Made by a program: the position numbers and the translations under genes
From: Struthio camelus
Lineage: Eukaryota > Chordata > Aves > Struthioniformes > Struthionidae
Reading direction: 5' to 3'
Length of the DNA stretch: 64,000 nucleotides
Assembly: GCF_040807025.1 (NCBI RefSeq)
Contig: NC_090964.1
Location: 10,750,214-10,814,213, forward strand
Part shown: positions 11,396-23,520 of the stretch, piece after piece
Numbering within the stretch: the stretch's first letter is position 1
Layout: each line of letters begins with the position of its first letter
The notes under the pieces: generated by a model
The model's input: only the letters and a program-made list of their open reading frames with translations
Databases searched by the model: none
Told to the model about the DNA's origin: nothing

Positions 11396-14300
11396 TCAGC
11401 GTGGGGAGAGGGAGCTGGGGGGGCGACAGGAGCCCTCGTGCCGCCCCGCTGAGCCTGAGCCTGTTTGGGAGCCGGGTTTCCTTGAAGTGCTCAAAGTAGC
11501 CACTGGACACGTAGAAAAACGGCACAGCACAGCACAGCACGGGCAGCCTCCCCCAGCCCCGTGCACCAGCAGCAGCAGCAACCCCAAAAACTGGGTTGTG
11601 TGTCTATGGAGGTGTCGACAGCAATTTGCACGGGACAAACGCGCTACTGCCTGGGAGCAGGAGCCAGAGAAAGAACAGCCTTCCTTAAAGCACAGAAATC
11701 AATAGTCATTTTTATGATCCAGGCAGAGCTGGATTTCATCCTACAGTACATTAATTGGATATCGCTTTTACACGGTTGTATTACATGCTTTGGGAAATAT
11801 GAGGCATTATTTCTTTTTAATGCTAATAAGTAAATCAGCTCCTGTTTGCAAGGTTCGTTGAGACGACATGTGAATTGAGGTGTTCCTCCAGGATTGCATA
11901 AACCTGGTGTCTAAAGGCAGTGCTTCCCAAACCTGGCCAGGGAGTAACCAAAGGCTTGTTGGTCATTCGTGGGACTTTAACCCCTGAGCAACAGACTCTC
12001 CTAGGAATAAGTGCTCAGTAAACCCCCCCCGGCCGGGGAAGGGGACCGAGGGTGCCTGGGATGTGGCGCAGCTCCCTCCAGGAGGAACAGCCCTTGGCTC
12101 CTGCTGAGGATGGTTCGCTGCCTGGGATGTAGCCGGAAGCACAGGGAGACCCACCGCTTTTCATGCGATAACCAGAGTCTGTCTAACCTGGAGACCCAAG
12201 CGCTGAATGGTTTTGCCTTCTGCCTGCATTCACTTGGAAGTCCAAATCAGAACGACCTGCGTTTGAGGTCCCTGCTACCACGTTTCTAAAATCACCATAC
12301 CTAGAAAACAGCCATTATCAGAAACTACTTGTATTGCCATGGAAACAGAAAGCTAACACAGAAAAGTCCAGCTACTTCTGTCCCCGGGAGGAGGAAGGCA
12401 TGTATTATGTATGTCTGATGTGTATGCATGAGGCTGCCGTGATCACCGCTGGCACTGGGTGAGGCCAGGAGGTCGAGGCATTCCTGTACGCATGGATACA
12501 TGTAGATGTACACACATATACAAATGCTTACAGAAACCTCAGAAAAAAATGAAGTTTTCTATAAAATCTCTACAACTACCTATTTTAGGCCAAATACTAT
12601 ATTCCATTTTTCCAGACACGTAGGTGGTATAAGACTGAATTATTCAAGTAACAGAACGGAAAAGGCAGCAGAACACAAAGGAAAACTGGACTGTCCAAAC
12701 TAGAAGAAAGGGATATTTTTAACTGAACTCAGAAGGAAGTGGGAGAATCTATGGCTCCAGTCCCACCCTTTCCATGGACAAGGACGCGTGACATGAGCGT
12801 GAGGCGAGTGCAGCGTTGCTTCGCCTGGGGCAGCTCAAACCGATGAGCAGAGACGCCTGCTTAGCTGTGACGGTAGCTGGGCTAGCGACGGGCAGGGCGA
12901 GGGGAAAGGGCAGAGGGAAGAGCCGCAGAAGGTGGCTCACCATCCGGAGCAGCCCGGAGGGGTGCGCGGGGGGAGCGTGGCTGGGGGACAGCTCTTCGGC
13001 TGCGGCAAAGGCAAGCAACTGGCATTTGAATATCAACTGTGACTCATTTTCTTGTGCATGTTCCCTATAAATCTTGCACTCTGACTAATGCTTTTATTCC
13101 AGCCGGTTGTTCCTTCTTGCTCGACATTAAATCTTCATCTCATCAGCACTTGACTGAATTTGTAGAAACAAAATAGAAGAGGGGAACTCGGGCATGAATT
13201 AGCAGTTTGAGATCAGAATATAGTTCATATAAATCCCCAATCTGCCCATCCATCAAAATGTAATAATGCAAAAATATCAACATGACCTATTGCTTACTGA
13301 CTGTCACAGCGATTTGTCCCAGAGGCCTTCCTTGCTGCAGGCACGTCGTCTCGCTGTGCCCAAGGCCCTCCATTTCCACCAGCTCTGGCCCTCAGAGTGC
13401 CCCGAGGAGATGAAGGACAAAGGAAATGATATTTTCATTCTGGCACTAGAGTTTGGGATTTGGGGAATTAAATTGTGTCAGCTGTGCTCTCCTTTTCTTT
13501 CTTTTTTTTTTTCCGAGACAGCACAAGTGAATTTATGGCCGTGACCATGAGCGAGCAATTGCCTCTCGGTGGAGGCGGTGCGAGACGGGGCACGCGTGTC
13601 CTCTGCCACCTTCCCGCGGGCGGGCGAACGCTCTCGCTTCGGGAGTTTAATACAAAACCCATGAAATCCGGGGACTTTCCTAAGCGCTTTGGGATCTAAT
13701 CCACGGTCCCCAGCTGAGATGGGGCCAGTAACCTCGTCTTCCCCGGGCCGGGCTGGCGCGTTGGCTGAGCCGGGTGCGGGGCCGCGCGGCACCAGCCCGA
13801 GCCAGGCCCATGGCGGTGGAAGTGCCACTGTCCGACCTGCCCACCTCCGTGTTTTCCAATACGTGCAAAAGCACTCTGATTTACAAATTTCCTGTGACGC
13901 TGACCAGTATTTACATCCAATATGACAAAATAAAAGCGCAGCCAGGTGTAGGCTTGTGTTAATACATCTGAGTGGTCCCGGCCTTACAACACCCATTTGC
14001 CTTTCACAATATTGAAATTGAAATAGAAGCCATAAATAATGGCATAGCTTTAAAAAAGTAAGAAATAAAGCAGAAGTCAAGTAATATGCCGGTGATTGAC
14101 TTGTACCCTGCAGAATTTGGAAGATTTTATAGTGCAGAACTGTCTCCACGCGGAGTGAAGCACACCGGTAATGTTCAGTGTTCCACAGCTGAGCGATCCC
14201 CGTAGGCGCTCATTACTTGTGCATCAGCTACTTTATATGTGAATCCATGTCTGCAAATACATTAACAATTTAAATCAAGGCGGTTACTTTATTACTGGTG

Positions 14301-14525
14301 AGGCACACTTAACCCCGGGTCTTCCTCCTGCTCTTGGTGAGTTAGTGCTGGCGTTCGCCTTCCCAGCGCTGGCAGCTGCGGGGCTGGAGTCGGGCGCTGC
14401 TGGGGGGACACCGAGCCCGGCCGAGAGGTGTCGCGGGGCCGTGGGACGCGGGACGCGGCGCTGGCGGAGGCGCCCCGCCGGGCTCGGAGACGGCAGAGCC
14501 GTGCATCCCCGCTCTCGCTTCAGCG
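11396..14525. other. Intergenic, no gene recognised
   Basis: Small CpG-rich patches at 11400-11560, 12030-12140, 12780-13010, 13560-13850 and 14330-14525 are separated by unique AT-rich sequence. Minor simple repeats: (AGCAC)n near 11525 and CAGCAGCAGCAGC near 11568. A consensus kB-type site GGGGACTTTCC is at 13670-13680. Confidence 0.6.
13502..13512 (+). repeat. T11 run in pyrimidine tract
   Basis: T11 inside a longer C/T tract beginning near 13489. It ends abruptly at CCGAGACAG, where a CpG-rich block starts. Confidence 0.85.
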
Positions 14526-15990
14526 GCAGAATAGGAACAGAGCTGAAAAATAATTTCAGGCTGGTATGAAATGAACCCTTCGAGTGCCCCTTCCATTTAA
14601 GGGTGCTTTTCTTTAGTTAGCATAGGAAGTAAGCTCTGTAGCCCTTTCATTTCAAAATGAAAAATTTGCATGGAACCATTTTGAAAATTTTGATATCTTT
14701 AACATTTAAAACAAAATTGTATCCCTTTTTTTCCCTCTGAAACTATTTTCTAAATTCAGAACAAAGTAGTGATTAATCTCAGTCAACCTGAAGCTGTATT
14801 TTTCTTCAGAACTTTATTCATCGGATAAATATCACTCAGCTCTATCCAGGTGTCTTAGCTGTTGTACTGCCGTTGGGAAAAATCCTGTTATTGCGGCAAC
14901 AAGGAAACCGGTTCCCCTGCTGTCCTACCGCAGAGGCAGTGCCCGTTTCGGAAGTCCATTTATTAAATTAACACAGTGACATGGCAATCAAAAGAGTTTC
15001 ATAGGATTTATGATGGACAAATACGGACCTTGTGTTTCAGGCCTATGACCTTCTGAAAACAAACTCACCGTGTCAAAAAGGTGACTCTTTGGTCCAAAGC
15101 TGTTGGAACATGCCCAATATCATCAGAGAACGAAGACCATATCATCAAAATAATGGGAAAAGAAAGTAACACTGCAGTACTCCGAACAGCAGTAAGACGG
15201 GAGATCTATCTGCTTCGTTTACCCTCCAAGGAAGGTCGCTACCAACGTGCCCTTTCTAATTAAGTAAAAAGACTGTTGGACGAGGTGGTGACATTTAGGC
15301 TCCACTTCATGAAAAGAGCTCTCCTTTCAGCATTTACCGGTTCTGAACAAAGCCCCTCATACTTCTGAAAATGAAAGGAAAATATAGATCTCTGATTTGC
15401 AGAGGCACCGAAGACTTGCAGCTCCCAACAGGAACTGTGGAGAGCATGCTGATGGTATTTCCAGAATAATTTGTTAGTCTCAGAAGATGGGAATGGTGAA
15501 CAATGATCGGGTTAAAGGTGGAAAAAACGTGTCCATATATCCAAAAGTTGTGGTGGCTGCATTACAAAGCCATCCAGTCTTAAATGTGCCATTTTCTTTC
15601 CCTCAAGAAAGCAGGATTAGGAGCTATAAGGGAAGCCAGGCTCTCCTGAGATTTTCAGGCAAAATCGTCTCCTGTGTTGCCTGTTGAAATTGAGTAAATT
15701 ATGCTGATGAGGGGAAATTAAAGCAAGGAGATTTCAAAAGTAGTTAAAGCAACAAATCCCCTATAGGATGCTGAAACCGCATCAGAATAATGTTTTTATT
15801 CCCGAGCACTTTCCAATTGCATACGTCATTGGATGGAGGAGACAGGGAGCTTGCCACCTCCCAAACGTAGCATCAGAGAGAGGATATTCATTGCTCTTGC
15901 TGTATTTACCAGCGAACACATTTATCTATAGCTACAGGAAATAAAGAAAATACATCCTCACTAATTCTTTAATGGCCAAAACATCAGCCA
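14526..15990. promoter_or_regulatory. Long CpG-poor candidate regulatory block
   Basis: About 1.45 kb of AT-rich sequence with few CpG between two CpG-rich blocks. It includes a perfect 10-bp inverted repeat (TTTCAAAATG 14650-14659, CATTTTGAAA 14677-14686) whose 17-nt spacer contains a POU octamer (14664-14671). No exon was recognised. Confidence 0.4.
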
Positions 15991-18130
15991 GCAATTAACA
16001 GACAGTCCTGTGAGCGATCTGTGACAAGAGCTAACGCTGAGAGCCGGCGCCGGCGGGCGCAGGCACCAGGGCGCGCGGTTACAGTCTCTGTTTCGGGCAT
16101 CGCTGCGTGTGCGGGAGGTAAATGTACTCGTTGCATTGGCCACGCTGACCCTGTTCACGGCGAAGCGCAAGGGGTGGTGTCTGGCCTGCAGGGGCTCGGC
16201 CACCTATCCAGGTGTGCACACTAGTGGCGTGGAAGGATAGGGGTGATAATGTGTACGCCGGTTCCCAAAGGGCCCCGGGACTGCCGCGATGGCGGCTGCG
16301 GTGCAGATTCGGCGAGATTCCCGCGTGCGCACGGGCGCACCGTGCGTGCCCAGCAGCGCCGCTCCTCCGCTGGCTTCGCGGCTAGCCGCTAGCGCGCGAT
16401 GCCCGGAAACCCCCCGTCCGGTGTCGCTCCGCTGAGCTGCTCCGCCACGGCCCCGTCACCCCGCGCCCCGGCTGCTCCTCGCTCTCGCCCTGCCAAGCTC
16501 CCCGGCGGCGACGTGAGGAAGGGGTTGAAAGGGGTATGAGGTCCATGAAAGCAGGAGCTGCCGCTCCTCGGAGGCTCGGGAGGCAGGAAGCTGTGTCCTC
16601 CCGGAGAGCACCCTTCAGAGTCCTGCTTTTCTGCAAAAGAAAAAGGTAATGAAATTTTAATCAGAACGCTCAGAAAGTGTGCAGAGCTGTAAATAAGGGG
16701 CTGGATGCGCTGCTCTACCTACACCTTCATCCTCTTCTCATCTCGTGCACCACCGTCTGCCAGACCCTTCTCAGAGCCTTTCATGGTGTGACTTTCTCTA
16801 GGATTTCAAGCCGCCCAATTTACTCTCCTTTGAAGCAGGAGACTTGCTCAATCTCTAATTTATATTTTTTAATCAGGGCACCAAAGTGTGAGGGAGCTCA
16901 AGGGAAGCATGTCCCTTTTTAAAACAAAGTTATTGCTTTAATAAATATGGGAAGAAGACAGTAATGGACTAGGGAGCTTCCCCTGGTTAAATATTTAGTA
17001 ATCAAGGCCTGCTCTTAATGAAACTGAAGATTAGTCCTGTGGAACAGAAACTTGTTTCCTGGCAAAGCGGTAATGACTGGTGATGTGAACGTGGGGAAAT
17101 GCGAACGACACAGCAAAGCCCCCGGGGTGAGAGGTATCTCGCCTATCAGGAGCTGTTTGGGCGCCTGGCCCACATAGCGCGATTCTGCCTGTCGCCGCAG
17201 GAAGCCCTTACCCTCAGGAGGTGGAGAACCTGGTCAGAGCACACGTGTTGTTTTCCTCATAAGAACCAAGACCTGCCCCTAGCAGGCTTTGATCACAGTG
17301 ATTGATCTGCAGTGATGGCACAGGACCGAGCTGGTCAAAGCACTTTGTCCTCACTACCTAACTAATCAGCTGCTTTGCAAAGCGTGACTGCACGTTGCCA
17401 GCTGGGCCAGGAGCTCCAGGCTGCGGTAGAGCAGGGCTAAGCCGCCTACAGCGGCAACGCCTCGGGCAGGCTCGCCCTGCCCCGCAGCCCTGTCTGCAGG
17501 GGCGCCTTGGCCGACGCGTGCACGGCTCCCGTAATCAGCTCTGATGCCTCCCCTTGCCGAACGCGCCCCAAAGCGGAGCCTCCTGCAAGGCGCAGGAGCA
17601 GCGGCGCTCCCCCATGCGCAGCCCTGCGGGGATCTCAGCCCGTGGCCCTGGGCAGCGTCTTCCCAGGGCTTCCAGAAGCGTATCCAAAGAGCAGTGTGTG
17701 TCAAGGAGAGTCCAAAGCTCTCCCGGCAGTCCGGCCCCGCTGCGTTCGCCGCTGGCCTGTGTGACCTAGGCGCAATCTGTTGAAGAGGACACGCGTCGCG
17801 TGAAACAGCGCTGCCCCCGCCGACCTGGCCCTCCGCGCCCGGGACCGGGACGCGCGCGTTGCCCTGCGGCAGGGGGCCAGCCGGCGACACTCGTGCTAGC
17901 AAAGGGTGCCAAGGGCGCCCTTCGGACGCGCTGAACGCTCCTTTGGGAGCAGGATTGGTAAAGAGGGCCCTGCGGGGGAAGCAGACGACCGGACGTGATC
18001 CAGCCGGGCCTGGGGGCAGGCAGGCTCTCGGCGAGGGCTTTAATTGCTGCCGTTTGCCTTTCTGCCGTGATTTATTGCTCCCTGTCTTTTCCCAGTTGGA
18101 GCAGGCGGCGGGGCTTTGAGAAAGGGTTTG
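15991..18130. other. CpG-rich blocks with an AT-rich interval, no gene
   Basis: 16020-16620 and 17370-18130 are CpG-rich. 16640-17090 is AT-rich unique sequence. A consensus-like GGAAACCCCC is at 16405. No recognisable exon, RNA gene or transposon. Confidence 0.55.
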
Positions 18131-18590
18131 CAGGGGAGGCTCAGTATAACCTTGGGGGATTTTAAAACTGCATTTTTATTTTCTTTTCCGTTTGTATTGG
18201 AAGAATTTCCAGAGCAAAATACAAAATAGGCTGGGAAGCCATTCATAGCTTGATTTCCTCAAATGCTGTAACTTAGCGAGAAACAACAGCCACTTGCAAA
18301 TGCAAATGCAAAATGCGGCAGTTTGCATTAGGGATTTGAAGAGCTAGGTGCACCAAGATCTGGCTTTCTGGGGCTTAAACTGGAATTACAGTGTATTCAC
18401 AGCAACTGTCCTGCTCCGTCGCTGCCCTTCTTTGTCTCTTGGGTGTGCACAAGTATGTTCTGGAGATCCCTACTATTACTTCTTTGTTTTTCATTGTGGT
18501 GTGATTCATTTCCAGAATGTGCAAACTTGCTTTTTTGCATTCTGGCCACCCAGCGTAACTTCTCCACCTCCCTCTAAGCCAGTTGCGTAG
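18131..18590. promoter_or_regulatory. AT-rich block with octamer cluster
   Basis: Contains TTGCAAATGCAAATGCAAAATG: overlapping octamer-like sites with one perfect ATGCAAAT at 18300-18307, a variant ATGCAAAA at 18306, and an inverted TTTGCAT at 18322-18328. Candidate POU-factor element. Confidence 0.4.
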
Positions 18591-19980
18591 CCGGAGCCCT
18601 GGCAGGGCAGGCGGTGCGCGGCGATCGAAGCGGCCTGTGCGTGATGCAGAAAGCCACGGAGCCCTGCGGGAGCGAGGGGCTTCTGGGCTGCTGCACCTTC
18701 GGGGCTGCGCGCGGGTCCCGAGCGCCCGCCGCCTGCCCGCCCTGCCTCTGCTGCCCGCCGGCTCTGCGCTGCCGCTCCGAGCGGGCGCCGGGAGGACGAG
18801 GGGAGCGATTTTGCTCCCTCGCCGCTTTTACCGCTGGTTTCTGAACGTCTCTGTGCCCTGTCTAACTTTGATCTCGGTAATGACTCTGCACTCTCGTTAA
18901 ACCTCATTTTGTGTTGCACCTTTCACGGCTCCTTCTCATCTTCTTCGCCCTGCTGGGCGCTTTGAAGCGGCGGAGCCGCTCGCGCGGCGCAGGGCGGTGT
19001 TAGCCTAAAAACACCCTTGAGAGCTGCAGTGGGTCTGTCCCGGGGGCGTCCCACGCGGCCCCGCGCGGCGGCAGCGCGGCGGCGAGACAAACGGCCTGGG
19101 AAGGGGTGAGCCGCCAGGCGGGTTAGCGTAAGAGGCTCTTTTTTGTTCTGTGTGGCTCCTTGCAGGTGACGCCCGGCTTTTCTACTCGGAGTTAACGTGC
19201 TCGGGACCCTTCCTAATAGTGCTACGAGCTCTTCCGTCTGATCCTGCGAAGGAGACGTATCAGTGCTGTTCCTGCTGCGCTTTGCTGTGTCCTGCAAGAC
19301 TGGCAGTCTGCTTCCAGGGGCTACGGACGAGCCGGTTTGTTGGTGAGCCCGAGCAGGACGAGCCGCCCCGCAAAGCGGAGGGCAGCGCCCCGCGCACCGT
19401 CCTGCAGCCGCTGCCGCGCGGGCCGCCCAGGCGGGCCAGCTGGGACCCAGGCGGGGCGTCCGGCACGAGGGACTCGGTCCGCGTTCAAGATAGCGTCAGC
19501 GATGAGACGAGTCGGAAACCGGTGACCTCCGGCTCGCTGGAGCAGACGGCGCGCAGAGCCCCCCGCTCGCGCCGCCGCTCCTGTTCTCCCACGCAGCCTC
19601 GTCAATAGGTGAGCTGCCTGTAAAAATAATTAGCAGGCGGGTGCCAAGCCACAGCGTGCACCCGCTGGAGGAGAGGGGCTGGCGCCAACGCCCGCCGCCC
19701 TCGCGGCGTCTCGCCCGCGGAGGTAACCTGCGCGCCGGGGCGGTCTGCACGCCCCGCCGCGGCGCCGGCTGCGGGGTCCCCCCTCCGCGCGGTACCTCGC
19801 TTTCGGGGGCGGCCGGAGGGCTCTTGCCCCCGGGCCGGGAGGCGCCGGCACCGCTCCGCCGGGCAGCCGCGCGGCCGTTTGGCATCGGCGTTGCAAAGCT
19901 GCCCGCAGACACGGCGGCTCCCTGCTGTGACGTTCTGCTTTTGTGCCTTGGCGCAATATATATATTAGTCCTGCTTTAAG
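18591..19980. other. CpG-rich block, no gene recognised
   Basis: Dense CpG over 18590-18820 and 18940-19930. The 138- to 152-codon frames overlap on both strands and show no domain. The block ends at an ATATATATAT tract near 19960. Confidence 0.55.
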
Positions 19981-20440
19981 CAGTTTAATGAATCCAGGCC
20001 TGTAGGGAGAATTAACAGTATATTAACACTGCATCTGAAAATTTAAAGGAACAGTCAAGCAAATTTCTTTTTTATTGACTTTCAGTGAGCCATTTAATCC
20101 AAACATCTCGTTAACGGCAATGTAACTGTACTATATAATGGCTTTTGCAATAAGAACAATTAGCTTTGCAATTAGTATAAGAGTGAGCGCTCTGCAATTG
20201 CCTGCAATTGGCAATGGGCCTATTAAAAATGTGTCCTGTAGAGAAAAAATAATAGCATTTCAGAGGGGTAGATTGAAACAGTTTGACTTTAAGCACCAAT
20301 AATATTTCTGCTATTGATCCGGTGTCCCAGATGATCGAAGGGTAGGGAGCGAAGGTTAGCTTTTCAAGGCGAACTTATTTCTCCTCTGTCACTGGCACGG
20401 CGTCGATCAGCTTGATTTGTGCAGTAAACCGCGAGTGCTG
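19981..20440. promoter_or_regulatory. AT-rich candidate enhancer with TTGCAAT cluster
   Basis: Sharp transition from the CpG island to AT-rich sequence. TTGCAAT/CTGCAATT motifs occur at 20145, 20166, 20192 and 20202, plus GGCAAT at 20210, several spaced near multiples of about 10 bp. These resemble C/EBP-type half-sites or homeodomain/POU sites. Function is inferred. Confidence 0.4.
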
Positions 20441-21425
20441 CAGTAATTAGCCCGTCCCGTGAGAGCGGCCGGCTGGATCCCCCGCCGTGCACGAGCGGGT
20501 GCTGCACCGGGAAGGCGATAATCCAGCGGGATCTGTCCTTGCGCTGGCCTCTTTGCAGAGGGGCATCTGAATCCAGAAGGGGAAAAATACTGCAGCACAA
20601 CATGCAGAAATCCCTAATGTGTGTGGCAAAAAATGCATTAATTCTTCCATGATTAAGAAGCCTAGGTATATAAATCAAAAATGTCAGCAACAGTTGATTT
20701 TTTTCCTTGCATAATTTAGGTGAATACTTTAGAGCTAGTGCATAAAAATTCTGGAGTATTATTTTTACTTGGCTCTCCTGAATAATTCCAGCTCTCACAG
20801 TCTCTAAACAGCTGGTGACCAGAAACAGGTTGCATATCTGACAATCCGGGTGGAAATTTCTGCTACTAGAATTTTCTGTTGCAAGAGTAAGAGCATCCCT
20901 GTGCACCCTCTGGGGCCCGTTTCTTCGCGACTGCTCATCTGGGATTGTGCTGAAGCTGGCGATGAAATTACGATCCGTCACCCGCTTAACGATCACCTGC
21001 CTCTGTGCGCAGAGTCTGTTGCTTAGAAAATTGAAGACAACAAGGTTTGACATCCCAGTCTATTGAATAAATAATAACCCTCAAAAATGTCAGCATTTAG
21101 GTTTTATTTAAATCTCCTGGCCAACAACGCTAACTTAAACTTTATGATGCACTATTACAGCTTCTCCGTGCTTTCTGCCTGCCAAACAATATGTTCCACA
21201 AAAACTGATATAATCTGCCTGTTATCTACAGCACAGCCTCGTGGTGGTTCTTTATTGATTTTCTGCGCAATCACAGTAAAAAGTCTTTTTTCCCCCCTTC
21301 TTGTATCTTTTTATGATTCTGGAGGATTTGTTTCTGCTTATCTGTCATTTTTCACCCACTCATATCTTTGCTATTTTATAAGGTGTAAAAAAAAAATAAT
21401 TATTTGCTCAACGACCTTGCCAAGC
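20441..21425. promoter_or_regulatory. AT-rich candidate conserved sequence
   Basis: After a short CpG-rich piece (20441-20570) the sequence is AT-rich and low in CpG (20571-20890, 21060-21425), with motifs such as AATAAATAATAA and TTTTATTTAAATC. A 229-codon minus-strand frame crosses it but shows no known domain and is not bounded by convincing splice sites. Confidence 0.35.
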
Positions 21426-22920
21426 ACAAAGGAGCGTGGAGACGGCGAGAGCCGCCGTCGCTGCTGGAGTCAGGGAGCCCAAGAGTCCAACTGCAGAAAC
21501 TCTGCTCCGAAGTCCCAGGGAGCCCCGGGGCCCTTTGCAGCTGGGCGAACGGGGCAAACAGCCGCCCAAACGTTGGCTCACTTTCCAAGAAATGCAAAAA
21601 GAAATATTTCTCAACCGTTCATTGGAATTATTATCCAAATCAAGAAATTCCTACGGTTTCATCAAAAAGCGAGGTTTTTTCCCTCGGCTGGCCTCCGGGA
21701 ACCGTGCGCGTTCGTTATGCCGTCCTCAGGTCACTCCTCGGAGCTGGAGACGCTGCAGTGACAGGCACCGAGGCGCCGAGCAGCTCAGCGCTGGCAAATT
21801 TGCGGGAGCGTTCGGCCGAGGCCCCCGGCGCGTCCCCACTTGTGAGCCCGAGGACGGAGCGGGCGAGGGGGCCCCAGCTCTCCTGCTGCGGGGCCAGCAG
21901 CCGCCTCGGCGTTCTCATGCCTTGATGTACAAGAGCAAGAACCAGTTTTGGCGTTTCTACTGCCTGCACGATTAAAAACTAAGCTTTCCACTCGGCGATG
22001 TAAGTAACTCCTGCCTGACAACGGATTTACGTTTGAGGGCCGTAAAGGAGAGGAAGGGCCGGGTCCGAAGCCCGCTGCAGGCACCCGGCGCGCGGTGCGG
22101 CGCCCTTCCCGGCAGCGGGCGAAGGCTCTGCGCCGCGGGGAGCAGGGGCAGCCCCGGGCACGCGGAGCAGGAGTTCGCGCCCCGCGGAGGAGGCCCTGTC
22201 CAGCAAAGCACAGGCTTAATTTTGAGCCTCCGGGTCAGTCCCATTTGAAATCAAGTCACAGATTTGGCGAGGAGCGGGGCCGGGTAACGGCAGCTGGGGA
22301 CGCTGATGTCCGTTCAGGCCCCCTGTCACTTTGGCAAGCCCATTCGCTTCCCGTATTTCTCCTTGAGGCGGTCAGGCACTGTCAAAAGAGAAGCCAGCCT
22401 CCAGAACCCAGGAAGAGATGTTTTTGGCTGCGGCATAGTTTATTCGTAGCTCTGATTTACTGTTTTCCCTCCCGGCTCCGTTTGCGCTGCGCTTGTCGCA
22501 GGCGTCGGCTGGCGGGCGTCCGGCGGTGCCTCGGCTCCCAAAAGCAGGCTGCGACCCCGATGGCCTTCGTTCCCTTTTTTCCACCCCTGCCTGCCAGAAA
22601 CTCTGGAAAGATCAGAGTAAAGCATCCTGGGGGCTAAAATGCAGAGAAACGAGTAGAAGAAAACTGTCTGGGCGCAGAGAGGGGCCGGGAGGCGGGAGGG
22701 GAGCGCCTGCCGCCGCCGCAGCGGGGCCGGGGAGGTCCCCTCCTCCGGCTGGAGCCTCCAGAAATTCGGGGCGTCTCCCGGGCAGGCCGGCCGGCTGCTC
22801 GCCCACCGGGGCAGTCGGACCCGCGGGCTGTTCTTCGGGGTCCCAACCCATGGCCGGAGCGCTGAGGTGGCACCGACGCACAGCGAAACAACCCTACGCC
22901 AGCCTGTGACGCGTGAAGAA
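21426..22920. other. CpG-rich block, no gene recognised
   Basis: CpG-rich, especially 21690-21900, 22040-22290 and 22460-22900. Open frames of 170-225 codons overlap in several frames and are composition artefacts. Confidence 0.55.
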
Positions 22921-23520
22921 GGTGAAATCACTGTCTGCTTTTGCAAAGGAACCGGAGGCGCGACGCCCGGTCCCAAAACAAGGATGGGTCTTCTGCTTTT
23001 CCCCCTCAGCTTTGCTTCTGCTCTCTCCGGAGCAAGGCGAGGGTGCAGAGGGGAGGAATCGTTTTGCATTTGAGAGCTATGAAATAATCAGGCTGTGTTT
23101 CCCTTCGTCGATGCCAATCACAAGAGCAAGCTCTCACAAAGAATTAGTTTGCACCAAACCTTTCATAAATCGCTGAAGCCACAGATGAGAGAGCACGGAA
23201 CTGGAGATTATGAGTTTAAGTTCAATTCATTACCTCAAATTAGCGTCAAACTGCACAGGCTTGTAAGCAGAGCTCTCTCGGAAATCCCACGACCTGAGCA
23301 GTTGGTTTTTCAAATCTTTGAGTGGCTCATGTCGTGTTAGTCAGCGAAGATTTGGAGAAGAGCAAAGCTAAAGAGCAGTTAATACTGGATCATGTTCAAC
23401 ATAGTTCCTTCTCTCCTGCTAGAATGTATCATTGCTTTATTAGGCAAAATAGAAGATTTTAGCCTTGATTTATCCCCTTTGGAAAGGCGTTTTGCCGTGG
23501 AGGTCCATTTAAAACAAATT
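22921..23520. promoter_or_regulatory. Low-CpG candidate element
   Basis: 23075-23480 is unique, moderately AT-rich and CpG-poor, with homeodomain-type motifs (GAAATAATCAGG, CAATCACAAG, GAATTAGTTTGC). No exon recognised. Confidence 0.3.

Noticed and set aside
20364-21053. 229-codon minus-strand open frame in AT-rich sequence
   Set aside because: Longer than most frames of this composition, but the translation shows no domain, the sequence looks like a candidate conserved non-coding block, and no paired splice sites or poly(A) signal support a gene.
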